Assembly: GCA_021397835.1 (NCBI GenBank)
Contig: JAJFZO010000896.1
Span: 2,582,501-2,646,500, forward strand
From: Moringa oleifera
Taxonomy: Eukaryota; Streptophyta; Magnoliopsida; Brassicales; Moringaceae
DNA: 64,000 nucleotides
Direction of reading: 5' to 3'
In this document: in pieces, positions 62,187 through 64,000 of the stretch
Layout: each line of letters starts with the position of its first letter
How positions within the stretch are numbered: the first letter of the stretch is position 1
The notes under the pieces: generated by a model
Told to the model about the DNA's origin: nothing
The model's input: only the letters and a program-made list of their open reading frames with translations
Databases searched by the model: none
Made by a program: the position numbers and the translations under genes

Positions 62187-63165
62187 TGTCACACCATTAG
62201 TTCCCAGCTGTGCACAATTCCAATGTGATGCTACTAAGTGCATCCACTTAGCTAGCCCTCTTTCGAAGCCCACAACAAAATAAAGTAAGAGATAAGATAA
62301 TATAAAAGTGAAGTAAAGTAAATAAATATAACAAGAACTCTTTCTTAGTCTTTATTAAAGATAAAGAAACTTTTTACAAACGAATGGTCTCATTAAGAGT
62401 ACCTAATGCTTCTAGTTACCCATACACTTAAGTTTCTATTTCTCATTGTGTTTATAATCTAACCCAAGGCTCTTTTTTATATTAGTTGAGGATTATCCTA
62501 TTCAAATGCTCTTTCTTTGTTATCCCACATTTTTCAGACTGGCCAACTAATCTTGGTCATGGATTATTATCCCACTAAGGCTTATCTTCAAAGTTTAGAT
62601 TGCATCCATCTCCTGCAATGACTCTTTATAAGTTAAGGATCTTATCTTCTTTGAAACCTTTTCTAAGCCTTCTTATCCTCTTTAATTGATTTGGGTAAGC
62701 TTGAGGAGATGATTTCTGTTTAGAACTCTTCTTGAGCCTTATCTTCCCTTTCTAGATAGCCACTCTAGCTAATGACTACATCCTTTTTTGTAGAATATCT
62801 TTGTTTGCTGGACTTCTTATCCATGCCAAGCTGGGCTCTTGGATTTCATCTTATGTTCTTATTACTGGACGTCTTTGCACCATCATGTGCCGGTGCTTAT
62901 TCAAGGCGTCTTGGTCACTCTTTCCTTGAGCGGGCTTATGGGTTAGTTTGTGTGCTTCATCCCTCACTCCATGACATTCCCAACTCATCAGTGTATCTCC
63001 ATACTATGAGTATGAAACTCAATTTCTAACCAAGTCTCATACATTTATTTTCATCTCTAACCCATGCGTTTTGCCTTGCTAGCATGGTCCATTCACGCTT
63101 GTAGGTCCAGGCATGGAGCAAGGCACACCACGTCTAAGCTTAGCACTCAAATTCAAGGTCTGATA
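62187..63165 (-). repeat. 5' LTR of the complete chromovirus
   Basis: On minus it starts TATCAGACC and ends GGTGTGACA; about 979 bp, slightly short for the family. Confidence 0.8.
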
Positions 63166-64000
63166 ATATATGACTATATGTCCTTGACAAAATTGCTTCA
63201 CTATCATAATATATTAAAATAAGAGGCATTGATTTAGGCCAAGGAGAATTTTTGTCAATAAATTTCTCAACCATTCTACTTCTTCATTGCAAGAAGCCAA
63301 TGCGACGAATTCGACTGCCATGGTGGAGTCAGCTATGTATGTTTTCTTTTTAGAACCCTAAGATATAAATCCACCTGTAAGATTGGAAATCCAACTATTA
63401 GTAAATATATGATCATCACTATCATGATCCAACTAGCATCAGTGAATCTTTCCAATATTGAAAGATATCTAGTATAATGTATATCATAATTCATAGTTTT
63501 CTTAGATATTTTAACAATTTATTCATTGCTCGCCAGAGAACTTGACTTTGATGGCTAGTATATGTGTTCAGCTTACTAGCTGCAAAAGCTATATCTAGCC
63601 TAGTTGATCTTATTGCATATATGAGACACCTAATAACTCGAGATACTCCAATTGAGATACTACCCTTTTTAGTATTAGGATATAGTGTCAAAGTTGAATC
63701 AGAAGATGTGGAGACAAGTTTACAATCATAATGATCAACTTTTTTCAAAATTTTCTTAATATAATGTGATTGGGTAAGCACTAGGTCATGTTCTTTTTGA
63801 ATAATTTTTATACCTAGAATCATATCAACAAGCCTTATATCTTTCATTTTAAAATTAGATGATAAGGTGGACTTAATAAATTCAATACTTTCACTATCCA
63901 TCCTAAAAAAAAACATGTCATTTACATACAATGTATTATGACACCTTTATTTCCATGAAATTTACTATATATACACTTATCAAATTCATGAATTTTGAAA
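63166..64000 (-). pseudogene. Ty1/Copia RT-RNase H (part 1 of a split element, runs off window)
   Basis: The frame 63931-63491 is open for 146 residues: MYVNDMFFF (the YVDD box with D changed to N), FKMKDIRLVDMILGIKI, LTQSHYIKKIL, then C.IYAIRSTRLDIAFAASKLN (for the 'LMY...TRPDIA' motif) and LLKYLRKL. RNase H continues on minus to 63171 (GSKKKTYIADSTMAVEFVALASC, YYDSEAILSR). RNase H is interrupted by the chromovirus and continues at 56631. The upstream part lies beyond the window. Confidence 0.75.

Larger units (their letters stand above)
56632..63165 (-). mobile_element. Complete chromovirus (Ty3/Gypsy) with both LTRs
   Basis: Minus-strand order: 5' LTR (62187-63165), PBS, gag, protease, RT, RNase H, integrase, chromodomain, 3' LTR (56632-57655). 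Total about 6.5 kb. It is flanked by ATACA (56627-56631) and ATATA (63166-63170), a 5-bp target duplication with one change. Same family as the copies at 27.5-44.6 kb. It lies inside a Copia RNase H gene. LTRs differ at many sites by eye, so the insertion is old, and the coding region is broken by many stops. Confidence 0.85.

Overview
The window looks like eudicot nuclear DNA, most consistent with grapevine (Vitis) or a close relative. It is AT-rich, has introns with GT/AG borders, and is dominated by decayed LTR retrotransposons. The species call is inference from the style of the genes and repeats. Only two intact host genes are supported: a single-exon LRR receptor-like protein of the EIX/Cf type on the minus strand (12608-15508), and a 12-exon vacuolar sorting receptor on the plus strand (49552-54443). 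Nearly everything else is mobile-element debris or intergenic DNA in which I see no gene.

Layout. 1-7270: a decayed Ty3/Gypsy gag-pol, split by a nested insertion (738-4577) that carries a minus-strand, once-spliced, unrecognised transposon ORF. 7270-12550: AT-rich intergenic DNA with two degenerate minisatellites. 12553-15563: the receptor-like protein gene with its TATA box and poly(A) signal. 15600-18700: intergenic, with (AT)n tracts. 18715-22930: a second copy of the same spliced ORF, now on the plus strand, followed by a Tat/Ogre-like reverse transcriptase/RNase H relic. 22990-26903: a CACTA (En/Spm) DNA transposon relic with DUF4218, DUF4216 and Ptta/En/Spm-like segments, subterminal repeats and a 3' terminal repeat. 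27525-44640: a 17-kb cluster of one chromovirus family (LTR about 1 kb, TGTCAGACC...GGTCTGACA, initiator-Met PBS), with copies fused through shared LTRs, inverted and truncated. 44940-47350: a Ty1/Copia relic. 49552-54443: the vacuolar sorting receptor. 55950-64000: a minus-strand Copia relic interrupted by a structurally complete chromovirus (56632-63165) with both LTRs and an imperfect 5-bp target duplication.

The two host genes have no evident functional link. One encodes a cell-surface immune-type receptor without a kinase, the other a Golgi/prevacuolar cargo receptor. The retroelements are full of stops and frameshifts and none looks autonomous. I found no evidence for a new enzyme system, CRISPR, or RNA gene. 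The most informative structures are the nested insertions datable by their target duplications, the paired copies of the spliced transposon ORF, the rearranged chromovirus cluster, and a NAGNAG splice acceptor plus a fresh intronic duplication in the sorting receptor gene.
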